Below are positions 7,851 through 16,877 of a DNA stretch of 35,031 nt, in pieces. The notes beneath the pieces are model-generated. The model searched no databases. It was given only the letters and a program-made list of their open reading frames with translations, and was not told where the DNA came from. Made by a program: the position numbers and the translations under genes. The stretch lies in contig JANYFL010000067.1 of assembly GCA_025362735.1 (NCBI GenBank), forward strand, positions 1-35,031, given 5' to 3'. Each line of letters starts with the position of its first letter. Position 1 is the stretch's first letter. This DNA is from Betaproteobacteria bacterium. GTDB taxonomy: Bacteria > Pseudomonadota > Gammaproteobacteria > Burkholderiales > Burkholderiaceae_D.

Positions 7851-7945
7851 GTAGGGTGGATGAGCCGTAGGCGTTATCCACCATCTGATTGAGGACTGGC
7901 AAAACTTCTGGCGGATAACGCTGCGCTCATCCGCCCTACTTTTTT
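7851..7945. repeat. Inverted-repeat element, GTAGGGTGGATGAGC family, with T-run
   Basis: The left arm at 7851-7882 (GTAGGGTGGATGAGC ... GCGTTATCCACC) pairs with the right arm at 7911-7939 (GCGGATAACG ... GCTCATCCGCCCTAC). Six T residues follow the right arm (7940-7945), so on the plus strand it could serve as a terminator for the orphan gene ending at 7844. Confidence 0.8.
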
Positions 7946-7958
7946 CAATGCCTTAAAT

Positions 7959-7986
7959 CGAAAGTAGCAAAAAATGCTACCTTTCG
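7959..7986. promoter_or_regulatory. Leader hairpin before the DUF486 gene
   Basis: CGAAAGTAGCA and TGCTACCTTTCG pair over 11 bp with one bulged C and a five-A loop. The hairpin ends six bases before ATG 7993 and takes the place where a Shine-Dalgarno would be. It could be an operator dyad or an RNA hairpin that controls initiation. Confidence 0.45.
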
Positions 7987-7992
7987 ACCATC

Positions 7993-8346
7993 ATGAATTT
8001 CCAAATTCCTGTCGCCCTGCAATTCGTCGGCCTGCTCGGTCTATCCAACGTCTTCATGACGGTCGCCTGGTATGCACACCTGAAAAATCTGGCTGACAAA
8101 CCCTGGTGGGTTGCGGCACTGATTAGCTGGGGCATTGCGCTGTTTGAGTATCTGCTGCAAGTGCCGGGCAATCGCATCGGTTATACGCAGTTCTCGCTGG
8201 CGCAACTGAAAATCATGCAGGAAGCGATCACGCTGACTGTGTTTGTGCTGTTTGCCATTTTGTATATGGGCCAGCCGTTCAAGCTGGATTATGTTTGGGC
8301 AGGGCTGTGTCTGGTTGCTGCGGTCTATTTCATTTTCAGAAGCTGA
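7993..8346 (+). CDS. DMT/DUF486 family small membrane protein
   Basis: The 117-residue protein has four predicted membrane helices (about 5-27, 38-56, 70-92 and 95-115) and matches the DUF486 family (PF04342), related to drug/metabolite transporters of the small four-helix type. The LISWGIALFEYLLQVPGNRIGY segment around residues 43-64 and the FAILYMGQPFKLDYVWAGLCL end are characteristic. Transport function is inferred from the superfamily and no substrate is known. It ends 15 bp before the kinase gene and may be co-transcribed with it. A hairpin occupies its leader. Confidence 0.85.
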   Translation: MNFQIPVALQFVGLLGLSNVFMTVAWYAHLKNLADKPWWVAALISWGIALFEYLLQVPGNRIGYTQFSLAQLKIMQEAITLTVFVLFAILYMGQPFKLDYVWAGLCLVAAVYFIFRS

Positions 8347-8361
8347 TTAATTTCCTTAACA

Positions 8362-9006
8362 ATGCCCCTAAGCGAAAAATATAAATACATCATTGTCGAA
8401 GGACCGATTGGCGCGGGGAAAACGACGCTGACCCAACGGTTGCATCGTGAATTTGGCGGGGACCTGCTGCTGGAAATGCCGGAGACCAATCCTTTCCTGA
8501 AAAGTTTTTATCAGGACGGTGCCCGTTTCGCGCTGCCGACCCAATTGTTTTTCCTGTTCCAGCGCGCCAATCAGTTGCGCGAATTGTCGCAGCATGATTT
8601 GTTCAAGAACTATGTCTTCAGCGACTTCATGTTCGAGAAAGATCCGATTTTTGCGAACCTGACGCTGAACGATGAGGAGTACAAGCTGTATCAGCAGATC
8701 TATGCGTCTCAGGCGCCGCAGGCACCCACGCCCGATCTGGTGATCTATCTGCAAGCTTCGCCGAAGTATCTGATCGACCGCGTTGGCAAGCGCAATCGGG
8801 GCTATGAAAACGGGCTTTCCGAGACCTATCTGGAGAAGTTAAGCGAGGCCTACGCACGCTTCTTTTATCAGTACAATGCAGCTCCATTGCTGATCATCAA
8901 TACTGAACACATCAATCCGGCTGAAAACGATGAAGATTTTAATTTGCTGATCGAGCGCATCACTCAGATGCGCGGACGACGCGAATATTTCAATCGGGCT
9001 GAGTAG
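8362..9006 (+). CDS. Deoxynucleoside kinase (dGK/dAK-like)
   Basis: This 214-residue enzyme phosphorylates deoxynucleosides with ATP in nucleotide salvage. It has the P-loop GPIGAGKTT at residues 14-22, a [12 protein letters not shown] segment at the usual DRS-like position, and an arginine-rich lid [13 protein letters not shown] near residues 136-148 (PF01712). Substrate choice among deoxyguanosine, deoxyadenosine and deoxycytidine cannot be read by eye. It normally sits between folK and panB; here it keeps panB downstream (31-bp gap) while folK is displaced. Confidence 0.92.
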   Translation: MPLSEKYKYIIVEGPIGAGKTTLTQRLHREFGGDLLLEMPETNPFLKSFYQDGARFALPTQLFFLFQRANQLRELSQHDLFKNYVFSDFMFEKDPIFANLTLNDEEYKLYQQIYASQAPQAPTPDLVIYLQASPKYLIDRVGKRNRGYENGLSETYLEKLSEAYARFFYQYNAAPLLIINTEHINPAENDEDFNLLIERITQMRGRREYFNRAE

Positions 9007-9037
9007 TCGTAAAGTAGACAACAAAGGTTTAGACCCT

Positions 9038-9916
9038 ATGCCTTACGCCACCGCACCCAATAGCTCTGGTCCACGCAAGCCGCTGAACCTGCTGCGTTTG
9101 CAGGAGATGCGCGGCACGGCCACCGCTCTTGAAACTCCACCCGCCGAGAAGATTGCAATGCTGACCTGCTACGACGCCAGCTTTGCGGCGTTGCTTGATC
9201 ATTGCGGCGTGGATGTGCTGCTGGTTGGCGATTCGCTCGGCATGGTGTTGCAGGGCGAAAGCTCGACGATGCCGGTTACGGTCGAACATATCGAATATCA
9301 CACACGCTGCGTGGCACGCGGCAACAAGACCGCCTGGGTACTGGCCGACATGCCCTGGGCCAGCTATCACGAGTCGCCTGCGCAAGCCTTTGCCAACGCC
9401 GCACGCTTGATGGCGGCGGGCGCGCAAATGGTCAAGCTGGAAGGCACGAATGAAAGCACGTCCTGGCTCGCCGACACCGTGCGCTTTCTGGTCGAGCGCG
9501 GCATCCCGGTGTGCGCCCACATTGGGCTGACGCCGCAGACGGCACATTCTCTCGGCGGTTATCGCGTCCAAGGCAAAACACCGGAAGCCGCAACGCGATT
9601 GAAACAGGAAGCCTTGCAGCTTCAGGCCGCGGGCGCACAAATGTTGTTGTTCGAGATGGTGCCCGCGCTGCTGGCAGCCGAGATCACGGCCAGTCTGCGC
9701 ATTCCAACCATCGGCATCGGCGCAGGCAAAGATTGTTCGGGTCAGGTGCTGGTGCTGCACGACATGCTGGGGATTTTTCCCGGCAAGATGGCGCGCTTTG
9801 TAAAGAATTTTTCCGAGGCCGAGAATGGCAGCAAGCGCAATGTGGAAGAAGCTGTGCGCTCCTATGTGGCGGCCGTGAAGGATGGGAGTTTTCCGGCGCA
9901 GGAACATAGTTACTAA
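9038..9916 (+). CDS. panB: 3-methyl-2-oxobutanoate hydroxymethyltransferase
   Basis: PanB adds a hydroxymethyl group from methylene-tetrahydrofolate to ketoisovalerate, giving ketopantoate, the first committed step to pantothenate and CoA. The catalytic core begins with [20 protein letters not shown] (residues 41-60), then the metal-binding GDSLGM (64-69) and LADMPW (102-107), and ends with the [18 protein letters not shown] segment. At 292 residues it has about 25 more N-terminal residues than the E. coli enzyme. ATG 9038 is kept because AAAGG at 9023-9027 is well spaced and relatives have a similar extension; ATG 9107 is an alternative. panC follows after a 264-bp repeat-filled gap. Confidence 0.96.
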   Translation: MPYATAPNSSGPRKPLNLLRLQEMRGTATALETPPAEKIAMLTCYDASFAALLDHCGVDVLLVGDSLGMVLQGESSTMPVTVEHIEYHTRCVARGNKTAWVLADMPWASYHESPAQAFANAARLMAAGAQMVKLEGTNESTSWLADTVRFLVERGIPVCAHIGLTPQTAHSLGGYRVQGKTPEAATRLKQEALQLQAAGAQMLLFEMVPALLAAEITASLRIPTIGIGAGKDCSGQVLVLHDMLGIFPGKMARFVKNFSEAENGSKRNVEEAVRSYVAAVKDGSFPAQEHSY

Positions 9917-9936
9917 ACTTCCTACTCCGCTTCATC

Positions 9937-10034
9937 TCCCTCCCTTTCAAGGGGAGGGCTGGGGTGGGGATGGGTCATAAAACATTATCAATTAAACCCA
10001 TCCCCCACCTAACCTCCCCCTTGAAAGGGGAGGA
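9937..10034. repeat. Inverted-repeat element, CCTTTCAAGGGGAGG family, copy 1
   Basis: The left arm at 9937-9974 (TCCCTCCCTTTCAAGGGGAGG ... GATGGG) is matched in inverted order by 9997-10034 (CCCATCCCCCACCTAACC ... TTGAAAGGGGAGGA). Each arm also contains a smaller self-complementary CCCTTTCAAGGGG-type core. It lies directly after panB and has no coding content. Confidence 0.85.
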
Positions 10035-10049
10035 ACAAAACATCCGAGG

Positions 10050-11020
<971 letters not shown>

Positions 11021-11024
11021 TCTC

Positions 11025-11132
11025 CTGTCATTCTGACGGTGAGCTTGTCGAACCGGAAGAATCTCAGGTGATCGCCAACTGCAGGCGGCTATTTTTCTAA
11101 CTGAGATTCTTCGCGATGCTCAGAATGACAAG
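11025..11132. repeat. Inverted-repeat element, GTCATTCTGA...GAAGAATCTCAG family
   Basis: CTGTCATTCTGACGGTGAGC ... GAAGAATCTCAG on the left is matched in inverted order by CTGAGATTCTTCGCGATGC ... CAGAATGACAAG on the right (11101-11132). It fills the gap between the convergent panC and DUF1501 genes. A long transcript hairpin is expected and might limit read-through in either direction. Confidence 0.85.
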
Positions 11133-11137
11133 ATAGT

Positions 11138-12427
11138 TCAAGCCCGTATCAAATGCAGACTGGCTGTCTGATTCGGCATCAGCGGAAAAACCCTTTCCAA
11201 TTGCGCATCCGGCAAACGCAAATGTTGTTCGCCAATCTGCGCCAGCACACTGCGGAAGTCGGTCGTGACTGCGACATCCCGGCCTTCATACAGACTGCGA
11301 TCAGCAAGCCCGGGCCAGTCACCATGCACCATTCCGCCATTGACCTTTCCACCCAGCACCCACATGACGTTGCCATGTCCGTGGTCGGTACCGCCATTGC
11401 CATTCTGGCGCACGGTACGCCCGAACTCGGACATGACGACAATAGTGGTGTCATCAAACACTGGGCCCAGACGCTGCGCCATTACCGATAAACCCAGACT
11501 CAGCGGTTGCAGGCGATTGGCAAGTTGGCCCTTGCCAGCACCTTGATTGGCGTGGGTATCCCAACCACCCAGATCGGCAAAGGCCAATTGCACGCGCGGG
11601 TCATTGCGCATCAACAGCGCGAGACGTGCGGCATCATCAGGAAAGCCGTTCGGCAGCGGCGCACCGTTATTCGCAGCGATTTGTTCCTTGCTCATCTCAC
11701 TGTTCATTCCGCCACTCATTCCACCATTAATCTGGTTCGGATCAAGCGAGGCCATGACTTCCTTGCGTGTCGACTTGGCTTCCTGGAAGGCGCGTGATGC
11801 CTTGTCATCGCCCGCGTACATCTGGGCAAACGCATCGGCGATCCGGGGCTGATCGACCATCGTCGGACGTGTAGCGGCCTGACCATTGGCGATGTTGGCG
11901 ACACTCGCTGTGCCGGCATAGATGCGCGGCAGCACTGGGCCAATGGAGACGCCACGCGTTGGTGTGGCGGTGCCCGGCAAATCCTGCAGCAGGCGATTCA
12001 TCCAGCCATCCTGCGTGGACTTGCGACCCGGCGTGCCGGATTCCAGATAGTCCTGCGCATCGAAGTGTGAGCGCGTGGTATCGGGCGAGCCGGAAGCGTG
12101 AACGAAAGCCAGCTTCTTTTCCTGCCAGAGAGGTTGCAAGGGCGCGAGCGCCGGATGCATGCCGAAGTGACCATCGAGATCAATCAAGCCATCGGTCTGA
12201 CCGGGTTTGGGAATGGCAATACTGGAACGGGAGCGGTAGTACTCGGCTTCGCTATAAGGTGCGACGATGCTCAAGCCATCGACCGCGCCGCGGAGCATGA
12301 TGACGATCAACTTTTTTTGCGTCGGGGCATCAGCCGTATTCACTGCGGCCCAGGTCGAACGACCCACCGGTAGCAATAAGCCGGTTGCGGCAAGGCTCAG
12401 TCCATTGAGAAAGTGGCGACGATTCAT
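11138..12427 (-). CDS. DUF1501 family exported protein
   Basis: The 429-residue product begins MNRRHFLNGLSLAATGLLL with a twin-arginine-like NRRHFL motif followed by a hydrophobic stretch, so export by Tat is likely. It matches DUF1501 (PF07394), with VIMLRGAVDGLSIVAPY near 42-58, DGHFGMHPALAPL at about 84-96, and FADLGGWDTHANQG plus MSEFGRTVRQNGNGGTDHGHGN in the second half. The His/Asp-rich motifs resemble alkaline phosphatase/sulfatase-like folds. Biochemical function is not established. It follows the DUF1800 gene by 29 bp in the same direction, a pairing common across bacteria, so the two probably act together outside the cytoplasm. Confidence 0.92.
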   Translation of the reverse strand: MNRRHFLNGLSLAATGLLLPVGRSTWAAVNTADAPTQKKLIVIMLRGAVDGLSIVAPYSEAEYYRSRSSIAIPKPGQTDGLIDLDGHFGMHPALAPLQPLWQEKKLAFVHASGSPDTTRSHFDAQDYLESGTPGRKSTQDGWMNRLLQDLPGTATPTRGVSIGPVLPRIYAGTASVANIANGQAATRPTMVDQPRIADAFAQMYAGDDKASRAFQEAKSTRKEVMASLDPNQINGGMSGGMNSEMSKEQIAANNGAPLPNGFPDDAARLALLMRNDPRVQLAFADLGGWDTHANQGAGKGQLANRLQPLSLGLSVMAQRLGPVFDDTTIVVMSEFGRTVRQNGNGGTDHGHGNVMWVLGGKVNGGMVHGDWPGLADRSLYEGRDVAVTTDFRSVLAQIGEQHLRLPDAQLERVFPLMPNQTASLHLIRA

Positions 12428-12456
12428 GATGCAATCCTTTGTGGGTTCTCTGTAGA

Positions 12457-14109
12457 TTAGCGATGCATAAAATCAGGACTGCCCAGAACCAACGCAGCAC
12501 GCAGACCAGGATCGGCAGTGGCGATCGTTGTTCGCGTCTTGACCGATAAACCATTACCAAGCGTAGTCATCAAACTGTCTGCATCAATCGGAGGCATGTC
12601 TGCATTTGCGAGACCTGCCCGTGTGCTTGCAGTGGCCGCCCGATCTAACGCCGCTTTATTCATACCCACATAGGCCATTTCTGGATCGATGGCACGCACC
12701 AGCGGCAACCTGCCTTGGGCCAGCGCCGTAGCAAAGTTGATCCGCCTTGTCATGCCGTCAGGATTCAGCCATGCGACCTCGGTGTTCTTGTAGCCATCAG
12801 GCGTCTGACAGCCATACAGCGGCATACCCAGTTGATTGAGAGTACCAAGCAGCGGACGCACGTTGTTGATCGGCACTTCGGTCGCGCGTGCTGTCGAGAT
12901 CACGTACTGATAAGGCGTTTTGAACTTGGCGTTGTAGTAGATCGGATCGCGAAATTCTGGACTGTAGAACAAGGTTTTCAGCACCGCGCGAATATCGCCA
13001 TTGGTCGCTAGAAAAGTCTTGCTCATGCGTTCGACCAATGCTTCTGGCGGCTGGTCGGCAACAAAGTATTGCGCGAGCTTGTAGCTGACATGGCGCGCGG
13101 TGGCAGGATGGTTCGCAAGAATATCGAGCGCCATTTCGCCTTCTGCCTGGCCATTGGCTTGAACGGTTCGGCCTAACCATGTCTTGGTGCCATCGTCATG
13201 ACGATCCGTGTCGAAGCGGAATTGGGGTCCGCCACGAATGATGATGCGCGGATCAAAACTCCAGCCGGTCAGAATGCGTGCAAGCTCGGTCACATCCTTT
13301 TGCGTATAGCCATCCTGCTTGCCTTCGTTTTCCACACCGAGCGTATGCAACTCCATCAGCTCACGCGCATAGTTCTCGTTCAGCCCATTCGATTTGGACT
13401 TGGGGCCACCCAGTTTCTGCGCAAAATATCCAGCCTTGAAATCGTTCGATGTCGAAAGCCAGTTATCAAGATAAAACAGCATCGCGGGATGCTTCGCCGT
13501 TGCACCCAGCAGATCGCGGAAATGTCCCATTGCATAAGGACGAATTGCATCGCGTTCATAACTGTTGACAAAGACGCGATCCAGACCCTTGCCGTAAAAC
13601 ACATTGAAATGGTTGAACCAGAAATCAACCATCACCTCTTCAAGTTGCCGCGGGCTGTCGATGGCGCGGGTCAGTCGCGCTTCAGCCGTTTGTTCAGCCA
13701 TGTGCGCAAATTTTTTCTGTCTTTCTTTTTTGGCCTGCTCATCTGGCTGGCCATTTTTCTGGTCTTTCACGACTTGCTGAACCGCATTGCGATATTCAGC
13801 CAGCAAATCACCTGTCGACATTTCCTGTGTGGCCAATCCTTCCAGTCGCTCGGTGAGTTCATGCGGAAGTGCGATGCGTTCAGGGTGGAGTTGCTCGTCG
13901 ATGTAACGATCAATTCCGATCCGCGTCACGCGCTCCACATCGCCAGGTTTAGGACCATAGGCAAGACGATTGAGGACGTGTACGGCCTGAGTTTCATTCT
14001 GACTTTCGCCAGCCACGGCTCCATTCGAAAACATGTATAGCCCAAATAGGAGAGTGCCAAAGATCAACTCCGTAGCCCATTGCATGGAAGTCAATTTAGT
14101 TCTAAACAT
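12457..14109 (-). CDS. DUF1800 family exported protein
   Basis: This is the first gene of the DUF1800-DUF1501 pair. The start ATG at 14109 (MFRTKLT...) is preferred over ATG 14130 because AAGGAG lies seven bases upstream of it. It gives 550 residues, the usual DUF1800 (PF08811) length. A hydrophobic segment near residues 12-32 acts as signal peptide or anchor. The family features ALNRLAYGPKPGDVERV-like opening, the DFWFNHFNVFYGKG block, NENYARELMELHTLGV and the DVTELARILTGW block are all present. Molecular function is unknown; the family often pairs with DUF1501. No lesion is seen. Confidence 0.92.
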   Translation of the reverse strand: MFRTKLTSMQWATELIFGTLLFGLYMFSNGAVAGESQNETQAVHVLNRLAYGPKPGDVERVTRIGIDRYIDEQLHPERIALPHELTERLEGLATQEMSTGDLLAEYRNAVQQVVKDQKNGQPDEQAKKERQKKFAHMAEQTAEARLTRAIDSPRQLEEVMVDFWFNHFNVFYGKGLDRVFVNSYERDAIRPYAMGHFRDLLGATAKHPAMLFYLDNWLSTSNDFKAGYFAQKLGGPKSKSNGLNENYARELMELHTLGVENEGKQDGYTQKDVTELARILTGWSFDPRIIIRGGPQFRFDTDRHDDGTKTWLGRTVQANGQAEGEMALDILANHPATARHVSYKLAQYFVADQPPEALVERMSKTFLATNGDIRAVLKTLFYSPEFRDPIYYNAKFKTPYQYVISTARATEVPINNVRPLLGTLNQLGMPLYGCQTPDGYKNTEVAWLNPDGMTRRINFATALAQGRLPLVRAIDPEMAYVGMNKAALDRAATASTRAGLANADMPPIDADSLMTTLGNGLSVKTRTTIATADPGLRAALVLGSPDFMHR

Positions 14110-14446
14110 TTCTTGCTCCTTGAGGGCCATCGGTGAACAGTGAGGTAGGACAACAGGCTAATCAACGCCCCTTCGGGCTTATCGTGAACCTGTTTGATGT
14201 AACCAGTTGTAAAACTGTGTTGCCCGCTGTTGCAAACGAAAGCTTTGCCGGGCTTTTCGAGAAAGTCTCTTGTCCGACCTCATCCGACTGGGTATTTCCG
14301 ACTAGTCACACCTACAAATGAACGGAAAATTTTTGCTCTATTCGACGTTCCCGACCTCACACAAAACGTAACACCCGATTTTTCAGATCAATCTAGGATG
14401 GCAACAAGTCATCGCGCTTGATGGCGATTCATTCAAGGAGATACGC
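14110..14446. promoter_or_regulatory. Divergent intergenic region, DUF1800 and Gly-rich gene
   Basis: This 337-bp stretch separates two divergent genes. It holds a Shine-Dalgarno for each side (AAGGAG for DUF1800, AAGGAGATACGC before ATG 14447), and a small GCCC-CTTC-GGGC hairpin at 14167-14178. TAGGAT at 14395-14400 is a possible -10 with no good -35. I see no gene, repeat or strong sigma70 promoter in the rest. Confidence 0.4.
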
Positions 14447-14977
14447 ATGAACAAAACTTTACGCAATATGATGTCTGCCGCTGGACTGATAGCGGTTTGC
14501 GCAGTAGCTGGTAATGCTCAAGCCCTCGGATTGGGTGGCAATGCTGGAGTCGGCGTTAATACGGGTGTAAATGCCGGCGTGGGCGTTGGCGCTGGTGCCG
14601 GAATCGGGACACGAACCGGAGTGGGTGTACGTAGTGGAGCCGGAGCGGATATCGGTGTGGATCGCGGTACGCGCGAAGACCAGACCTCCGTTCAGGATGA
14701 CGTGAAATCGACGACCGGCGGCCTGCTCAAGAGTGGTTCCAACGTCGCTTCACACACGAAAAGCGGCGTGGATTCTACAATTGACCACTCCACTACTGCC
14801 GTTGAAAAAAGTGCCGATGGTCTTGAGAACGCTCGAGCACATGCAGCTACCGAAGCTCAAGGCAAGATCGGTACAGGTGTAGACGCGGCGACAAGACCGA
14901 GCCGTAATGCCACAGCACCCAACGCTTCGGCAAATGCCGCGGCCGAAGCCGCCGCATCAGGCCGTGTTACCAAGTAG
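14447..14977 (+). CDS. Glycine/valine-rich exported protein, unknown function
   Basis: The 176-residue protein has a clear Sec signal peptide (residues 1 to about 27, cleavage after AQA). Residues 28-75 are a low-complexity run of Gly-Val/Gly-Ala dipeptides with interspersed Asn and Thr (NAGVGVNTGVNAGVGVGAG), then about 80-140 is a polar, helix-prone segment rich in Ser, Thr and Asp, and the end is Ala-rich. No catalytic motif is seen. The pattern suggests a periplasmic or surface structural protein, possibly induced under stress; that is inference. The start is well supported by AAGGAGATACGC-ATG. A strong terminator follows 24 bp after the stop. Confidence 0.85.
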   Translation: MNKTLRNMMSAAGLIAVCAVAGNAQALGLGGNAGVGVNTGVNAGVGVGAGAGIGTRTGVGVRSGAGADIGVDRGTREDQTSVQDDVKSTTGGLLKSGSNVASHTKSGVDSTIDHSTTAVEKSADGLENARAHAATEAQGKIGTGVDAATRPSRNATAPNASANAAAEAAASGRVTK

Positions 14978-15001
14978 TACTCGCTGGTTGATGCTGTAAA
15001 A

Positions 15002-15043
15002 AAAAGAAGGGCGGGCGATAGAGTTATCGCCCGCCCTTCTTTT
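15002..15043. terminator. Bidirectional Rho-independent terminator
   Basis: AAAAGAAGGGCGGGCGATA and its exact complement form a 19-bp perfect stem with loop GAGT. The A-tract on one side and T-tract on the other give a U-run on both strands. It lies between the convergent Gly-rich gene and pntB and should stop transcription from both. Confidence 0.92.
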
Positions 15044-15060
15044 GAGATCGATGGCGACCG

Positions 15061-16485
15061 TTAGCCGACGGCCTTCACCATATCTTCAACCACTTTCTTC
15101 GCATCGCCAAAGACCATCCTGGTCTTGTCCATGTAGAAGATTTCATTGTCGAGGCCAGCATAACCGGCTGCCATTGAACGCTTGTTGACGATGATGGTTT
15201 TGGCCTTATAGGCCTCCAGAATCGGCATGCCGAAAATCGGACTGCCGGGCGTACGCGCCGCGGGGTTGATCACGTCATTCGCGCCCAGCACCAGCACGAC
15301 ATCGACCTGGCCGAATTCGCTGTTGATGTCTTCCATTTCGAAGACCTGGTCGTAAGGGACTTCAGCTTCAGCCAGCAACACGTTCATGTGACCCGGCATG
15401 CGCCCGGCAACCGGGTGAATCGCGTATTTGACCGTCACGCCAGCGTGAGTCAGTTTTTCAGCCAGCTCTTTCAAGGCATGTTGTGCACGGGCCACCGCGA
15501 GGCCGTAGCCTGGAACAATCACGACCGTCTCGGCATTGGTCAGCAGAAATGCAGCATCATCGGCACTGCCGGACTTGTAGCTTTTCTGGGTTCCGTCACC
15601 GGCATCTGCAGCCGAAGATTCAGCACCGAAACCACCGAGCAACACTGCGATGATCGAACGGTTCATCGCCTTGCACATGATGTACGAGAGAATCGCACCG
15701 CTCGAACCGACGCAGGCGCCCGCAATGATCAGCACCGAGTTATTGAGCGAGAAGCCGATACCTGCTGCAGCCCAACCCGAGTAGCTGTTCAGCATCGACA
15801 CCACCACGGGCATGTCCGCCCCGCCGATCGGGATGATCAGCGTGACGCCCAGCACCAGCGCAATCGCGCTCATGATCAGGAAAGCCGCGGTACTGCCGGT
15901 GACGTAATAGACGATGCCAAAAGCCAGCATTGAGATCGCCAGCAACAGATTAAGCAAATGCTGGCCATTGAAGGAAACCGGTTTGCCGGAGACTTTGCCG
16001 GAGAGCTTGCCGAACGCGATCAGCGATGCGGTAAAGGTTATCGCACCGATGAACGCACCGATGAAGAGTTCAACCTTCTGCGCACTGGTATGAAATTCTT
16101 CCGGGTTAAAAATTGCAGCGACCGCAATCAGTACCGCTGACAATCCCACAAGCGAGTGCATCAACGCAACCAGTTCCGGCATCTTGGTCATCTGCACGCG
16201 CTTGGCGGCAGTGGCGCCAATGAGGGCACCGATCACGATGGCGCCGCCGATCAGCCAGAGCACAGGGCGATGCGCGACGAACAAGGTGGTGACGACGGCA
16301 ATCAGCATGCCGATCATGCCGTAGGTATTGCCCTGGCGTGCCGTAAGCGGCGAGGACAATCCCTTGAGTGCAAGGATGAACAGGATTGCCGCGATCAGAT
16401 AGGCAATCGTGGTGACATTGGTAATTGTGGAAGAAGTCATCGTGGCACCGGTCGTGACGACTATATTTTCGAGTTCAGGATTCAT
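15061..16485 (-). CDS. pntB: NAD(P) transhydrogenase subunit beta
   Basis: PntB carries the NADP(H)-binding domain and half of the proton channel of the membrane transhydrogenase, which uses proton-motive force to make NADPH from NADH. With ATG 16485 the protein has 474 residues. This start has GAGGTC about eight bases upstream and lies after the pntAB stop; the longer frame would overlap pntAB. About nine membrane helices fill the first 290 residues. The soluble C-terminal part shows VIVPGYGLAVARAQHALKEL and VDVVLVLGANDVINPAA, the NADP-site signatures. It ends the pntAA-pntAB-pntB operon and is followed by a bidirectional terminator. Confidence 0.95.
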   Translation of the reverse strand: MNPELENIVVTTGATMTSSTITNVTTIAYLIAAILFILALKGLSSPLTARQGNTYGMIGMLIAVVTTLFVAHRPVLWLIGGAIVIGALIGATAAKRVQMTKMPELVALMHSLVGLSAVLIAVAAIFNPEEFHTSAQKVELFIGAFIGAITFTASLIAFGKLSGKVSGKPVSFNGQHLLNLLLAISMLAFGIVYYVTGSTAAFLIMSAIALVLGVTLIIPIGGADMPVVVSMLNSYSGWAAAGIGFSLNNSVLIIAGACVGSSGAILSYIMCKAMNRSIIAVLLGGFGAESSAADAGDGTQKSYKSGSADDAAFLLTNAETVVIVPGYGLAVARAQHALKELAEKLTHAGVTVKYAIHPVAGRMPGHMNVLLAEAEVPYDQVFEMEDINSEFGQVDVVLVLGANDVINPAARTPGSPIFGMPILEAYKAKTIIVNKRSMAAGYAGLDNEIFYMDKTRMVFGDAKKVVEDMVKAVG

Positions 16486-16495
16486 CGTCGCGACC

Positions 16496-16825
16496 TCAGT
16501 GCTGTGCGCCAGAAGCGGCGGGTGCTTTTTGCTTGGGCTCTTTTTTCTTGAACATTTCAAGCATGCGCTGCGTCACGAGAAAGCCACCAAAAATATTGAT
16601 CGAGGCCAGCAACACCGCTAGGGCGCCCAGCACACTGGTCAGCGTAATCGGCCCATTGATATCGACCGTCTGCAACAGCGCTCCGGCAATGATGATGCCG
16701 GAGATGGCATTGGTCACCGCCATCAAAGGTGTATGAAGTGCGGGCGTGACATTCCAGACCACGTGATAGCCGACAAAAACAGCCAATACAAATACCGTGA
16801 GATTCTGTACGGTTGGATCAATCAT
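16496..16825 (-). CDS. pntAB: NAD(P) transhydrogenase subunit alpha, membrane part
   Basis: The 109-residue protein is the C-terminal, membrane-spanning part of the alpha subunit, encoded separately as in many proteobacteria. It has three to four helices (about 6-25, 36-52 and 60-85), with the conserved [21 protein letters not shown] block and an [19 protein letters not shown] end. The C-terminal tail is basic then Ala/Pro-rich. It lies 10 bp upstream of pntB and 52 bp after pntAA. A short CCTTTCAAGGGGAGG-type repeat lies in the latter gap. Confidence 0.94.
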   Translation of the reverse strand: MIDPTVQNLTVFVLAVFVGYHVVWNVTPALHTPLMAVTNAISGIIIAGALLQTVDINGPITLTSVLGALAVLLASINIFGGFLVTQRMLEMFKKKEPKQKAPAASGAQH

Positions 16826-16854
16826 CTTGATGCTCCTTTATTTTTCTTGATTTC

Positions 16855-16877
16855 ACTCCCCATTGAAGGGGGAGGAA
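16855..16877. repeat. Short solo copy of the CCTTTCAAGGGGAGG-family repeat
   Basis: ACTCCCCATTGAAGGGGGAGG is a single hairpin with a few mismatches. It matches one arm of the elements at 9937-10150 and abuts the pntAA stop codon, inside the pnt operon. It may attenuate or stabilise at the pntAA/pntAB junction. Confidence 0.65.

Noticed and set aside
9029..9907. 292-residue open frame opposite panB
   Set aside because: It is an antisense shadow of a clearly real panB. Its translation is rich in His, Gln and Arg without family motifs, as expected for the complement of a GC-rich gene.
13198..14040. 280-residue open frame opposite the DUF1800 gene
   Set aside because: It lies wholly inside DUF1800 on the other strand, has no ribosome-binding site and no recognisable motifs.
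16486..16560. N-terminal extension of PntB from ATG 16560
   Set aside because: It would overlap the pntAB coding end; the 16485 start has its own Shine-Dalgarno and lies after the pntAB stop.
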